Shown: in pieces, positions 17,436-25,829 of the stretch
Position numbering within the stretch: position 1 is the stretch's first letter
How the letters are laid out: each line of letters begins with the position of its first letter
NCBI RefSeq assembly: GCF_000014125.1
Contig: NC_008593.1
Span: forward strand, 2,170,001 to 2,234,000
DNA length: 64,000 nucleotides
Source: Clostridium novyi NT
GTDB lineage: Bacteria; Bacillota; Clostridia; Clostridiales; Clostridiaceae
Reading direction: 5' to 3'
Position numbers and translations under genes: made by a program
Notes under the pieces: model-generated
The model's input: the letters and a program-made list of their open reading frames with translations, nothing else
What the model was told of the DNA's origin: nothing
The model's database searches: none

Positions 17436-18668
17436 ATGAAAATAAGTCTTGATAAAACAATTCGTTCAATCTCTCTTGCCTTAGATTTAGCAGAGATTAG
17501 TTCAGTTGAAAATAAAAATATAATTGAAAATATATCTAATATAAACTATTCAAAACACAACTTTATGAATCATTCTCAAAGAGCAACCTATATATCATTA
17601 TCCTTAGCTAATTATTTAAATCTCAGCGATTCTTCTAAAAAATATTTATATTTATCAACACTTTTACATGATATAGGTGCTACTAACAGTTTAAAAATTA
17701 GTCATACCCAAACTGATTTTATAAAAAAACATTGTATTAATGGTTCTGAAATACTACAAGGGTTTCCTATATTTAATAATCTTTCTCACATAATTTTAAA
17801 TCATCATGAAAACTTTAATGGAACAGGCCCTCTTAACTTAAAAATGGATGAAATTCCAATAGAAAGTCAAATCATAAGATTATCTGATTTGGTAGAACTT
17901 CTATATAACGCAGAAATTCCTATATTTAAACAACGTGATTACATAATAAACTGGGTAATGTCTCACTCTGGGGATATATTTTCTCCAAAAATATGTAATG
18001 CTTTTGTTAAAGTGTCCTCTAAGGATGTATTTTGGTTTGACCTTGAAAATATATCTTTTATTGATTCTATCTTAGATAATATAGCGCCTAAACTAGGTAT
18101 ATACCTAAATTTAGAACAATTTGAATCTATAGCATATATATTTTCAAATATAATAGATTCCAAAAGCACCTTTACAGCTACTCATTCTCGTGAAATTGCA
18201 AAACTCGCATTTAAAATCTCAAAATATTTAGGCTACTCAAATGAAAAATGTCACAAGATAAAAATAGCTGGGCTATTACATGACATAGGTAAACTCGCTA
18301 TCCCTTCATCTATATTAGATAAAAACGGCAAACTAACACCCGAAGAATTCTCTATAATAAAATCTCATGTATATTACACTAATATAATTTTATCCAAAAT
18401 AGGCGATATCCCTGATATAAAAAACTGGGCCTCAAATCACCACGAAAAACTAAATGGTACAGGTTATCCAAATGGATATTCCGCTAAAGATTTAAGTGAA
18501 GAATGTAGAATACTTGCCGTTTGCGATATATTTCAGGCGTTAACCGAGGATAGACCTTATAGAAAAGGACTAAACAATGAAGAAGCCTATAAAATTCTAG
18601 ATAATATGGTTGAAAAAAATTTTATTTGCAAAAAAGCTGTTAATAATTTAAAAGAAGCTTTATCATAA
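17436..18668 (+). CDS. Tandem HD / HD-GYP domain protein
   Basis: The 410-residue protein has two HD-type domains and no other sensor or membrane segment. The second, from about residue 240, has the full HD-GYP set: HSREIAKLA, LLHDIGKLAIP, KSHVYYT, NHHEKLNGTGYP and DIFQALTEDRPYR. It should hydrolyse cyclic di-GMP or a related cyclic dinucleotide. The first domain (about 40-170) keeps TLLHDIGA and NHHENFNGTGP, but GYP has become GPL and the DxxxALTxDRPY motif is missing. It may therefore be regulatory. I start at ATG 17436, with AAGGAGC six bases upstream; an in-frame ATG 14 codons earlier lacks a ribosome site. It is monocistronic. Confidence 0.9.
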   Translation: MKISLDKTIRSISLALDLAEISSVENKNIIENISNINYSKHNFMNHSQRATYISLSLANYLNLSDSSKKYLYLSTLLHDIGATNSLKISHTQTDFIKKHCINGSEILQGFPIFNNLSHIILNHHENFNGTGPLNLKMDEIPIESQIIRLSDLVELLYNAEIPIFKQRDYIINWVMSHSGDIFSPKICNAFVKVSSKDVFWFDLENISFIDSILDNIAPKLGIYLNLEQFESIAYIFSNIIDSKSTFTATHSREIAKLAFKISKYLGYSNEKCHKIKIAGLLHDIGKLAIPSSILDKNGKLTPEEFSIIKSHVYYTNIILSKIGDIPDIKNWASNHHEKLNGTGYPNGYSAKDLSEECRILAVCDIFQALTEDRPYRKGLNNEEAYKILDNMVEKNFICKKAVNNLKEALS

Positions 18669-18749
18669 CTTAATTTTATTTCACTAAATAGCACTATTAC
18701 AATGAATAAGCCCTTTAGATGCTTTTATTTTTCTTATATTTAGTATAAA

Positions 18750-18799
18750 ATAACTAATGAATTACTAATTCCTAATGAATTAGAATTTCATTAGTTATT
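18750..18799 (+). terminator. Hairpin between the HD-GYP gene and tsaE
   Basis: ATAACTAATGAA pairs with TTCATTAGTTAT, enclosing a smaller CTAATTC/GAATTAG stem, followed by a T run. It is AT-rich but long and ends about 30 bases before tsaE. Confidence 0.65.
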
Positions 18800-18831
18800 T
18801 TTAATGTATTAAATCTTAGGAGTTGATATAA

Positions 18832-19290
18832 ATGCAATTTGTAGTTAATAATGTAGATTCAACTGTAGATATAGGATATCAAATAGGAAAACTTGCAAAT
18901 AGCGGAGATATTATATGTTTAATTGGTGATCTTGGAACTGGTAAAACTCATATAACAAAAGGTATAGCTAAGGGACTTGGAATAGATGAACATATAACTA
19001 GTCCTACTTTTAATATAGTAAATGAATATGAAGGAAATTTAAAATTATATCATTTTGATGTATATAGAGTAAATGACCCTGATGAAATAGAAGCTATTGG
19101 ATTTGATGAGTATATATTTGGAGATGGAGTTAGCATAATTGAATGGGCCAACTATATAGAAGAATTAATTCCTGAAGAATATTTAAATGTTACAATAGAG
19201 AAAATGCCTGAACTTGGAGAAAACTTTAGAAAAATAACTTTAACTCCTAATGGCGACAAATACAATTATGTAAAGGAGATTAAACTATGA
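18832..19290 (+). CDS. tsaE: tRNA t6A threonylcarbamoyladenosine biosynthesis ATPase TsaE
   Basis: The 152-residue P-loop ATPase has Walker A GDLGTGKTHITKG at about 31-43, switch-like SPTFNIVNEY, the HFDVYRV strand and a late IIEWANYIE motif. TsaE works with TsaB and TsaD to transfer threonylcarbamoyl to A37 of ANN-decoding tRNAs. Its stop overlaps the tsaB start by four bases, so the two are translationally coupled. The substrate for the complex is made by TsaC, which is also encoded in this window (56672-57724). TAGGAG precedes the ATG. Confidence 0.95.
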   Translation: MQFVVNNVDSTVDIGYQIGKLANSGDIICLIGDLGTGKTHITKGIAKGLGIDEHITSPTFNIVNEYEGNLKLYHFDVYRVNDPDEIEAIGFDEYIFGDGVSIIEWANYIEELIPEEYLNVTIEKMPELGENFRKITLTPNGDKYNYVKEIKL

Positions 19291-20003
19291 AAATTCTTAG
19301 CATAGAATCTTCTACTTCTAGTGCTTCTTGCGCTATTTTAGAAGAAGATAAATTATTAGGTGAAGTTAATTTAAACGGAAAAAAGCAACATTCTGTTATA
19401 TTAATGCCTTTAATAGATAACTTATTAACAGATTTAAAATTATCTTTAGATAACATTGATGCATTTGCAGTATCTAGCGGTCCTGGCTCATTTACAGGTC
19501 TTAGAATTGGTATGGCTACTGCTAAAGGTCTTGCATCAGCTACTAATAAGCCTTTTATAGGGGTTTCCTCTTTAGATGCACTTGCCTTTAATTTAGCTTA
19601 TACAGATGGTGTTGTATGCCCTATTATTGATGCTTTAAGAGATAATGTTTATACAGCTTTATATTCTTTTAAAAATGGTAAACTTGAAAGATTAACTGAT
19701 TATATGGCTATACATATTGATGATTTAATATCCACTATAAAGAACGGAAATTACGATTCTGTAAGCTTCATTGGAGATGCTATTCCTAAATTTAAAGAAA
19801 AGCTTTCATCTAGTTTTGAAAAAGTAAACTTCGCACCAAACAACGTTAACTTAGCTCGTGCATCATCTCTTGGAGAACTAGGACTTAGCAGAATAAAAGA
19901 AGGTTTAGCTGATGATCCTCTTACATTTGCACCTATATATCTTAGAAAATCTCAGGCTGAAAGAGAATATGAAAAAAAGATGGGAACTCAAAAGAATGCA
20001 TAA
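19287..20003 (+). CDS. tsaB: tRNA t6A modification scaffold protein TsaB
   Basis: The 238-residue protein has the ASKHA fold start MKILSIESSTSSASCAIL and the conserved SSGPGSFTGLRIGMATAKGL segment at about 65-85. TsaB dimerises with TsaD and has no catalytic metal site of its own, consistent with the absence of the HxxxH motif. It overlaps tsaE upstream by four bases and rimI downstream by eight. This tsaE-tsaB-rimI order is standard in Firmicutes. Confidence 0.95.
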   Translation: MKILSIESSTSSASCAILEEDKLLGEVNLNGKKQHSVILMPLIDNLLTDLKLSLDNIDAFAVSSGPGSFTGLRIGMATAKGLASATNKPFIGVSSLDALAFNLAYTDGVVCPIIDALRDNVYTALYSFKNGKLERLTDYMAIHIDDLISTIKNGNYDSVSFIGDAIPKFKEKLSSSFEKVNFAPNNVNLARASSLGELGLSRIKEGLADDPLTFAPIYLRKSQAEREYEKKMGTQKNA

Positions 20004-20451
20004 TTTAACTGTTGAGGACATGACCGAAAAACATCTTGATGATGTATTAAAGATTAATAATTCGAGTTTCACAAGCCCACTTAGTATTGATTCTCTTAAA
20101 AGTGAATTTAACGATAATGCCTACAAATATATAGTGCTTAAAGATACAGATAAAAATATTATACTCGGATATGCAAGTCTATGGTTTATGTTTGATGAAG
20201 CTGATATTACTAATATAGCTATTTACAAGGACTTTCGTGGCAATGGATATAGCAATATTTTAATGGGCAAAATATTAGAAATTTGCAAAGAAAAAAATAT
20301 TCCTAACTTAACACTTGAAGTTAGAGAAAATAATATATCTGCTATAAAACTATATGAAAAGTACGGATTTACTAAGGAAGGACTTCGCAAAAATTATTAT
20401 GGTCCAAATATAAACGGAATCATTATGTGGAAAAAAGATATTTTAAAATAA
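19996..20451 (+). CDS. rimI: Ribosomal protein S18 alanine N-acetyltransferase RimI
   Basis: The 151-residue GNAT acetyltransferase has the acetyl-CoA loop FRGNGYSNILMGKI (motif A, about 85) and the C-terminal LYEKYGFTKEGLRKNYY signature of the RimI group. It N-terminally acetylates ribosomal protein S18 in E. coli; other targets are possible here. The open frame extends 28 codons further upstream inside tsaB, but the ATG at 19996 gives the family length and an eight-base overlap with tsaB. No strong ribosome site is present, so translation probably relies on coupling to tsaB. Confidence 0.92.
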   Translation: MHNLTVEDMTEKHLDDVLKINNSSFTSPLSIDSLKSEFNDNAYKYIVLKDTDKNIILGYASLWFMFDEADITNIAIYKDFRGNGYSNILMGKILEICKEKNIPNLTLEVRENNISAIKLYEKYGFTKEGLRKNYYGPNINGIIMWKKDILK

Positions 20452-20469
20452 ATAACTTTATAATAAAAC

Positions 20470-20505
20470 AAAGGCACTTAAAACTCATAGTTTTTAGTGC
20501 CTTTT
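20470..20505. terminator. Bidirectional terminator between rimI and ribU
   Basis: AAAGGCACTTAAAAACT-type arms form a hairpin of about 14 bp with T runs in both directions, ending both convergent transcripts. Confidence 0.85.
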
Positions 20506-20516
20506 TAAATTCAATT

Positions 20517-21158
20517 TTATCTTTCACTTTTTACAGGTGTTGCATTTCCACTTTGGTGTAAAACCTCTTCTTTATGTAATATTGGTGATACACTCTTATA
20601 CATTACTAAAGTTATTGTTGATACTATAGCGCCCTTTAATAAATTGAATGGTAGTATAGACCACATTACTAAATCTTTTAAAGTGTGTATATGTGAATTA
20701 ACCTTTGTTCCTGCTGCAACAAATGCTTCTATTGGAGCTTTGAAAGCTACAGCAAATAGTGGTAAAAATACTGTGTAATTTAATACTGCTGCAACAACTG
20801 ACATTACAACTGAACCTGCTATTAATCCTAAAACTGCTGTTTTTCTAGATTTTTTATATTTATATATATATCCAGCTACTACAACAAGCACTGCTCCTAC
20901 TATAAAGTTTGCAAGTTCGCCTACAAATCCAGTAGCAGTTCCTTTGAATATTACTTTTAGTACATTTTTAAATAACTCAATTCCTATTCCTTCTATAGGT
21001 CCAAGTGCAAAAGCACCTAAAAGTGCTGGTAGGTCACTTATATCTATTTTTAAGAATTCAGGAAAAATAGGTATTGATAATTCAAAGAACATTAGTATAA
21101 ATGCCATTACAGATAATAATGAAATTTTGATCATTTTGTTTAAATTATTATGTCTCAT
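20517..21158 (-). CDS. ribU: Riboflavin ECF transporter S component RibU
   Basis: The 213-residue membrane protein has about six hydrophobic segments and the S-component motifs FFELSIPIFPEFLKIDISDLPA and GPIEGIGIELFKNVLK. RibU binds riboflavin and works with the shared EcfA/EcfT energising module, which is not in this window. The FMN riboswitch upstream confirms the substrate class. I start at ATG 21156-21158, which follows AAGGGGG. A longer frame reaching 21251 would pass through the riboswitch terminator, so it is not the real start. Under high FMN, transcription should stop before this gene. Confidence 0.93.
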   Translation of the reverse strand: MRHNNLNKMIKISLLSVMAFILMFFELSIPIFPEFLKIDISDLPALLGAFALGPIEGIGIELFKNVLKVIFKGTATGFVGELANFIVGAVLVVVAGYIYKYKKSRKTAVLGLIAGSVVMSVVAAVLNYTVFLPLFAVAFKAPIEAFVAAGTKVNSHIHTLKDLVMWSILPFNLLKGAIVSTITLVMYKSVSPILHKEEVLHQSGNATPVKSER

Positions 21159-21214
21159 AATAAACCCCCTTGTTTTGCTATCTTCAAGGTTATGGGTAGA
21201 GCTGCAATCAAAAA

Positions 21215-21241
21215 GCCCTAATAACATAAAGTTATCAGGGC
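21215..21241 (-). terminator. Riboswitch-controlled terminator of ribU
   Basis: GCCCTGATAAC pairs with GTTATTAGGGC and is followed by TTTTTG on the minus strand. It lies between the FMN aptamer and the ribU ribosome site and is the expected expression platform. Confidence 0.85.
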
Positions 21242-21270
21242 AAAAAATCATATTAAAACTCTATCTATAC

Positions 21271-21380
21271 CTTCTCTCATCCAGACTTTACTGTCGGTTT
21301 TGGAATCTCACCAAATCAGCCATACCAAGTATAGCTCGCGGACTTTAACCGCCGGTCGGGAATTACACCCTGCCCTGAAG
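21271..21380 (-). promoter_or_regulatory. FMN riboswitch (RFN element)
   Basis: The minus strand carries the conserved RFN blocks in order: CTTCAGGGCAGGGTG, AATTCCCGACCGGCGGT, AGTCCGCGAGC, GGTGAGATTCC and ACCGACAGT, then AGTCTGGATGAGAGAAGG. It precedes ribU with a terminator in between, so FMN should switch off riboflavin uptake. Confidence 0.97.
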
Positions 21381-21443
21381 ATACTATTAACTTATTTATT
21401 TTCTTAAATTAATTATACTATTACTTTTCAGAAAATTCAATAT

Positions 21444-23600
21444 CTACTTCTTCATAGAAAGAGATATTCTTCCCCTTTTCTCGTCTACCTCTAATACTCT
21501 AACTTCAACTATGTCTCCTACTTTAACTATATCAAGTGGATTCTTTACAAACTTATCTGATAGCTGACTTATATGCACTAATCCATCTTGATGCACTCCA
21601 ATATCAACAAAAGCTCCAAAATCGGCTACATTTCTTACTGTACCAGTAAGCATCATTCCTGGTTTTAGTTGATTTATATCTACTATTCCCTTTTTAAATA
21701 TTGGTTTTGGAAGTTCTTCTCTTGGGTCACGACCTGGCTTTTTAATTTCTTTAATAATATCTTTAAGAGTTGGCACTCCAACTTCTAATTCTTTAGCTAA
21801 GTTTTCTATTCCACTTTCTTTAACTTTAGCATCTATATCATCTAACTTTCCGTTTTTTATGTCTTCTTCTGTATACCCTAACATCTTCAAAAATTCTTTA
21901 GTGGCTTTATAAGATTCTGGGTGAACAGCTGTATTATCAAGAACTTCATTGCTTTCTGTAACTCTTAAGAAACCTGCACATTGCTCAAAGGCTTTAGGTC
22001 CAAGTCTCTTTACTTTTAATAACTCTTTTCTATTTTTAAACTTACCATTTTCTTCTCTATATTCAACAATGTTTTTTGCAATAGTTGAATTAACTCCTGA
22101 AATATATGATAAAAGTGAAGGTGTTGCTATATTTAAATCTACTCCAACACTATTTACTACATCTTCCACAACACCACTTAGAGATTCATCTAGTCTCTTA
22201 GGTGCAACATCATGTTGGTATTGCCCAACCCCTATAGATTTTGGATCAATTTTAACAAGTTCAGCCATAGGATCTTGAAGTCTACGTCCTATTGATATTG
22301 CTCCCCTTATTGATACATTTATGTCAGGGTACTCTTTTGATGCAAGTTCTGATGCCGAATATACAGATGCTCCTGCCTCTGATACTACAACATAAAACAA
22401 GTCTTTCCCTGTTTCTTTCTTCACTTCATCAATAAGTCTTGCTAAAACTTCTTCTGATTCTCTACTTGCTGTTCCGTTTCCAAGTGAAACAACATCTACA
22501 TCATGTTTATAAACAAGTTCTTTAAGTATTTTAATTGAACCTTCTACATCATTTTGTGGAGCAGTTGCATATACTGTTGCAGTGTCTAAAAGCTTTCCTG
22601 TATCATCTAGAACTGCTATTTTACATCCTGTTCTAAATCCAGGGTCATATCCTAATACAACCTTACCTTTTATTGGAGCCTGCACTAAAAGCGCACTTAA
22701 ATTAGCCTTAAAAACTTCAATTGCTCCTTCTTCTCCTTTGTCAGTAAGTTCTGCTCTTATTTCTCTTTCAATTGATGGATATATAAGTCTTTTTAATGAA
22801 TCTTCTACACTTTCCTCAATGAACTTATCTGTAATTTCATTATCTTTTTTAGATTTTTTATTTAAATAATCTATTATTTTATCTGTATCACATACTACCT
22901 TTACAGATAAGATTTTTTCTTTTTCTCCTCTATTTATTGCAAGTATTCTATGAGAAGGTATTTTAGATACAGCTTCTGAATATTCATAGTACATTTCATA
23001 TGGAGTTGGTTCGTCGCTACTTCCACTGCACTCAATAACTCCATTTTTTCTAACGTATTCTCTTATCCACTTTCTGTATTCAGCTTCATCTGAAATTGCT
23101 TCAGCTACTATATCTTTAGCTCCATTTAAAGCATCAGCAATAGTCATAACTTCTTTTTCTTCGTTTATAAACTCTTTTGCATACTCTTCTATATTTCCAG
23201 TGAATTCACCACTTAATATAACTTCTGCAAGAGGTTTTAATCCCTTTTCAACAGCTATTGTAGCTCTAGTTCTTTTTTTAGGTTTAAATGGTCTATATAT
23301 ATCCTCAACCTCTGTTAAAGTCTCACACTTATTAATTTTTGATTCTAATTCATCTGTTAACTTTTCTTGTTCTGCAATTATTCTTATTACATCTTTTTTT
23401 CGCTCTTCTAAGTTTCTTAAATATGTAAGTCTTTCAGCAAGATTTCTTAAAACCACATCATCAAGTCCACCAGTTTTTTCTTTTCTATATCTAGCTATAA
23501 ACGGGACAGTATTTCCTCCATCTAAAAGCTCAATAACACTGTCTACTTGTTTTAATTTAATATTAAATTCCTTTGCTAATTTATCATTAATATTCGTCAT
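21444..23600 (-). CDS. tex: Tex family RNA-binding transcription accessory protein
   Basis: The 718-residue protein has the Tex layout: an N-terminal helical domain (VPFIARYRKEKTGGLDD), a YqgF-like RNase H fold (VVLGYDPGFRTGCKIAVLD at about 320), helix-hairpin-helix repeats (QYQHDVAPKRLDESLSGVV and LLSYISGVNSTIAKNIV) and a C-terminal S1 RNA-binding domain (TGTVRNVADFGAFVDIGV). Tex binds nucleic acid and affects transcription and ribosome traffic. ATG 23598-23600 is chosen because GGAGGAAACC precedes it; the frame runs 15 codons further without a ribosome site. No terminator is seen before the FMN riboswitch region downstream. Confidence 0.94.
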   Translation of the reverse strand: MTNINDKLAKEFNIKLKQVDSVIELLDGGNTVPFIARYRKEKTGGLDDVVLRNLAERLTYLRNLEERKKDVIRIIAEQEKLTDELESKINKCETLTEVEDIYRPFKPKKRTRATIAVEKGLKPLAEVILSGEFTGNIEEYAKEFINEEKEVMTIADALNGAKDIVAEAISDEAEYRKWIREYVRKNGVIECSGSSDEPTPYEMYYEYSEAVSKIPSHRILAINRGEKEKILSVKVVCDTDKIIDYLNKKSKKDNEITDKFIEESVEDSLKRLIYPSIEREIRAELTDKGEEGAIEVFKANLSALLVQAPIKGKVVLGYDPGFRTGCKIAVLDDTGKLLDTATVYATAPQNDVEGSIKILKELVYKHDVDVVSLGNGTASRESEEVLARLIDEVKKETGKDLFYVVVSEAGASVYSASELASKEYPDINVSIRGAISIGRRLQDPMAELVKIDPKSIGVGQYQHDVAPKRLDESLSGVVEDVVNSVGVDLNIATPSLLSYISGVNSTIAKNIVEYREENGKFKNRKELLKVKRLGPKAFEQCAGFLRVTESNEVLDNTAVHPESYKATKEFLKMLGYTEEDIKNGKLDDIDAKVKESGIENLAKELEVGVPTLKDIIKEIKKPGRDPREELPKPIFKKGIVDINQLKPGMMLTGTVRNVADFGAFVDIGVHQDGLVHISQLSDKFVKNPLDIVKVGDIVEVRVLEVDEKRGRISLSMKK

Positions 23601-23746
23601 GGTTTCCTCCATCCTATCTTTAAATATAGTTGCTCTCGCTCTCATAATTTTACATTAATATAAATCAAAAGTCCAATCCACAATATTTATTATGTATATA
23701 GGTATTTTTATTTAAATTTCTTGTCTGAACTATATATTTAAAATAA

Positions 23747-23791
23747 AAAAATCCTATGCTTTAGTTTAAATTCTAAAACATAGGATTTTTT
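23747..23791 (-). terminator. Terminator after the DUF1657 gene
   Basis: AAAATCCTATGTTTTAG pairs with CTAAAGCATAGGATTTT (one mismatch), with a T run after it on the minus strand, 10 bases after the gene. Confidence 0.85.
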
Positions 23792-23800
23792 ATCTTAATT

Positions 23801-24004
23801 TTAGTCTCTGTATTGAGGTTCTTCTTGTTTAACGAAATCAAGTCTTCCTTGAATAGTTTGAGCAACATTTTCAACAGTTGTTGATAATTGTTTAAACATT
23901 TGTTTAGCCTCTTGGTTATCTGTATCTAGTGAGAATGTTTTTAAATCAGCTGATAACCCTTTAGCTGAAGCTACCGCTTGTTCTAGTTTTGTTCCTGTTG
24001 GCAT
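23801..24004 (-). CDS. DUF1657 small protein
   Basis: The 67-residue helical protein carries the family pattern of DUF1657: LEQAVASAKGLSADLKTFSL, then NQEAKQMFKQLS and the C-terminal VKQEEPQYRD. Genes of this family occur in spore-forming Firmicutes, often with spoVA-type genes, and are thought to be sporulation-associated; the biochemical role is unknown. Here it stands alone with its own terminator. GGGAGG lies about eight bases before the ATG. No partner gene is nearby. Confidence 0.88.
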   Translation of the reverse strand: MPTGTKLEQAVASAKGLSADLKTFSLDTDNQEAKQMFKQLSTTVENVAQTIQGRLDFVKQEEPQYRD

Positions 24005-24255
24005 TTAAAATTCCTCCCTTGTTCTTGCTTGATTTTTAACATTAATAGTTTAACCCAATATATTAAAAATATTAGAGCTTTTAATAATGACATTTTTACC
24101 ATAAAAACATAAGTATACAATTATATAATTTTTATAAATAAAATTATATAATGTAACACATATCCATTATTTTACATAATATATTAAAGAGACAAGCTTT
24201 ATAGCTTGTTACCTTTTACAATATTTCTGAAGATTACAAGGAGGTTCACTTTTAA

Positions 24256-24576
24256 ATGAAAAATAATGCAAAAGTAATAATTCTTATTTGCGAACAAAGT
24301 AGTGGTTGGTGTCACTGTAATGACATATACGTTTCTTATTCCAGTGATAGGAGAATTCCTAGAGGTTCAAACTGCGCCTATGCTCTATCTAAACTTCTTG
24401 GATATGGATATCAAATAGTAAGTACACAAACTATGGATAACTGTTGCAATCAAATCATATATACTCTAGCAAAGGTAAGTAGACCAAAACCTTTACCAAA
24501 ACCAAAGCCAATTCCAAAACCAGATACTTGCGATGTATGTGAAGAAGAACATGATGATTGCTGTTCAATTTGCTGA
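24256..24576 (+). CDS. Small cysteine-rich protein of unknown function
   Basis: I do not recognise this 106-residue protein. Residues 1-73 look like a compact domain with a beta-strand start (AKVIILICEQ) and scattered cysteines (WCHC, NCAYALSKLLGYG, NCCNQIIYTL). A lysine-proline linker of XKPXPKP repeats follows at about 76-89, and the tail CDVCEEEHDDCCSIC has five cysteines. The linker and Cys-rich tail suggest a metal-binding or cross-linked surface or coat protein, but this is speculation. AAGGAGG lies about 11 bases before the ATG, and a strong terminator follows, so it is likely a real gene. It is monocistronic and opposed to prfB. Confidence 0.75.
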   Translation: MKNNAKVIILICEQSSGWCHCNDIYVSYSSDRRIPRGSNCAYALSKLLGYGYQIVSTQTMDNCCNQIIYTLAKVSRPKPLPKPKPIPKPDTCDVCEEEHDDCCSIC

Positions 24577-24590
24577 TTTGTAAAACAATA

Positions 24591-24636
24591 AAAAGACATA
24601 TAAAGGGAACCCAAGTTCCATTTATATGTCCTTTTT
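24591..24636. terminator. Bidirectional terminator between the Cys-rich gene and prfB
   Basis: AAAAAGACATATAAAGGGAAC pairs with GTTCCATTTATATGTCCTTTTT-type sequence (two mismatches), giving a stem of about 20 bp with T runs on both sides. Confidence 0.85.
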
Positions 24637-24654
24637 AATTACTCATATTAAATT

Positions 24655-25759
24655 TTAATTATTAGCCTTTAAATATTCTAATATAAATATATCTATATCT
24701 CCATCCATAACTGCATCAACATTTCCCATTTCAGTGTTAGTTCTATGGTCTTTTACCATAGTATATGGTTGGAATACATATGATCTTATTTGACTTCCCC
24801 AACCTATTTCTTTTAAGTCTCCTGAAAGGTCTTCTATTTTCTCTTTATGAGCTCTTTCTTTAAGTTCAACAAGTTTAGATTTAAGCATACTCATGGCAGT
24901 ATCTTTATTTTGGAATTGACTTCTTTCACTTTGACTTTGTACTACAATTCCAGTTGGAATGTGAGTTATTCTAACTGCTGAATCTGTTTTGTTTATGTGC
25001 TGTCCACCAGCTCCACTAGCACGATAAGTATCTATTCTTAAATCATCTGCTTTTATTTCTATGTCTTGATTTTCCTTAAGTTCAGGTATTACTTCTAATG
25101 ATGCAAATGATGTTTGTCTTTTTCCATTAGCATTAAAAGGAGATATTCTAACTAAACGGTGGATTCCTTTTTCAGCCTTTAAATATCCATAAGCAAATTC
25201 ACCTGTTATTTTAAGATTTGCACTTTTAATTCCAGCTTCATCTCCAGGAAGTATATCCAGTACATCTACTTTATATCCTCTTTTTTCTGCCCATCTTGTA
25301 TACATTCTTAGTAGCATTTCAGTCCAATCTTGAGCATCAGTTCCACCAGCTCCAGAATGAAGAGTTACTATTGCATTGTTTTTATCATATTCACCTGAAA
25401 GTAAAATTTCCACTTTAAAGTTATCTATTATACTTTCAATTTCTTCTACTTCATTTAATATTTCTTCTATAGAAGATTCATCCTCTTCTTCAATACTCAT
25501 TTCTATTAACACTTCTAAATCTTCTATGCGTGTTTTTGTAGAGTTATATCCATCAATTCTGTCTTTTATACCTTTTGCTTCCTGAGTAATTTCTTGAGCT
25601 TTATTTATATCGTCCCAAAAATCACTTTCCTGCATTTTATGTTCAAGTTCTCCAAGTCTTTTTTCCATCTTAGCGATGTCAAAGTGAAACCCTCACTTCG
25701 TCTAAATTTGAGTTTAATTCAGTAACTTTGTTATTTGCTTCTTCTAACTGAATTATCAT
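24655..25759 (-). CDS. prfB: Peptide chain release factor 2 with programmed +1 frameshift
   Basis: RF2 reads UGA and UAA stop codons. Translation starts at ATG 25757-25759 and meets an in-frame TGA at 25679-25681 after 26 codons. The sequence there is AGGGTTTCACTTTGAC, the classic prfB site: an internal Shine-Dalgarno-like AGGG, then the slippery CTT-TGA-C. A +1 shift on CTT continues into the long frame (IAKMEKRLGELEH). The full protein is about 367 residues. The stop-recognition tripeptide SPF (RISPFNANG) and the hydrolysis motif GGQ (SGAGGQHINK) are both present. Low RF2 thus raises its own synthesis. It lies downstream of secA, as in most Firmicutes. Confidence 0.96.
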
Positions 25760-25791
25760 AAAATCACCCTTTCTATAAACAATAATTAATA

Positions 25792-25826
25792 AATTAAAAA
25801 ATCCAGTTATACTGGATTTTTTAATT
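25792..25826 (-). terminator. Terminator between secA and prfB
   Basis: AATTAAAAAATCCAGT pairs perfectly with ACTGGATTTTTTAATT around a three-base loop in the 70-bp gap, followed by AT-rich sequence. It may partly separate prfB from secA transcription. Confidence 0.8.
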
Positions 25827-25829
25827 TAT

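Noticed and set aside
20517..21251. Longer ribU reading frame starting at 21251
   Set aside because: It would translate through the riboswitch terminator; the ATG at 21158 has the real ribosome site.
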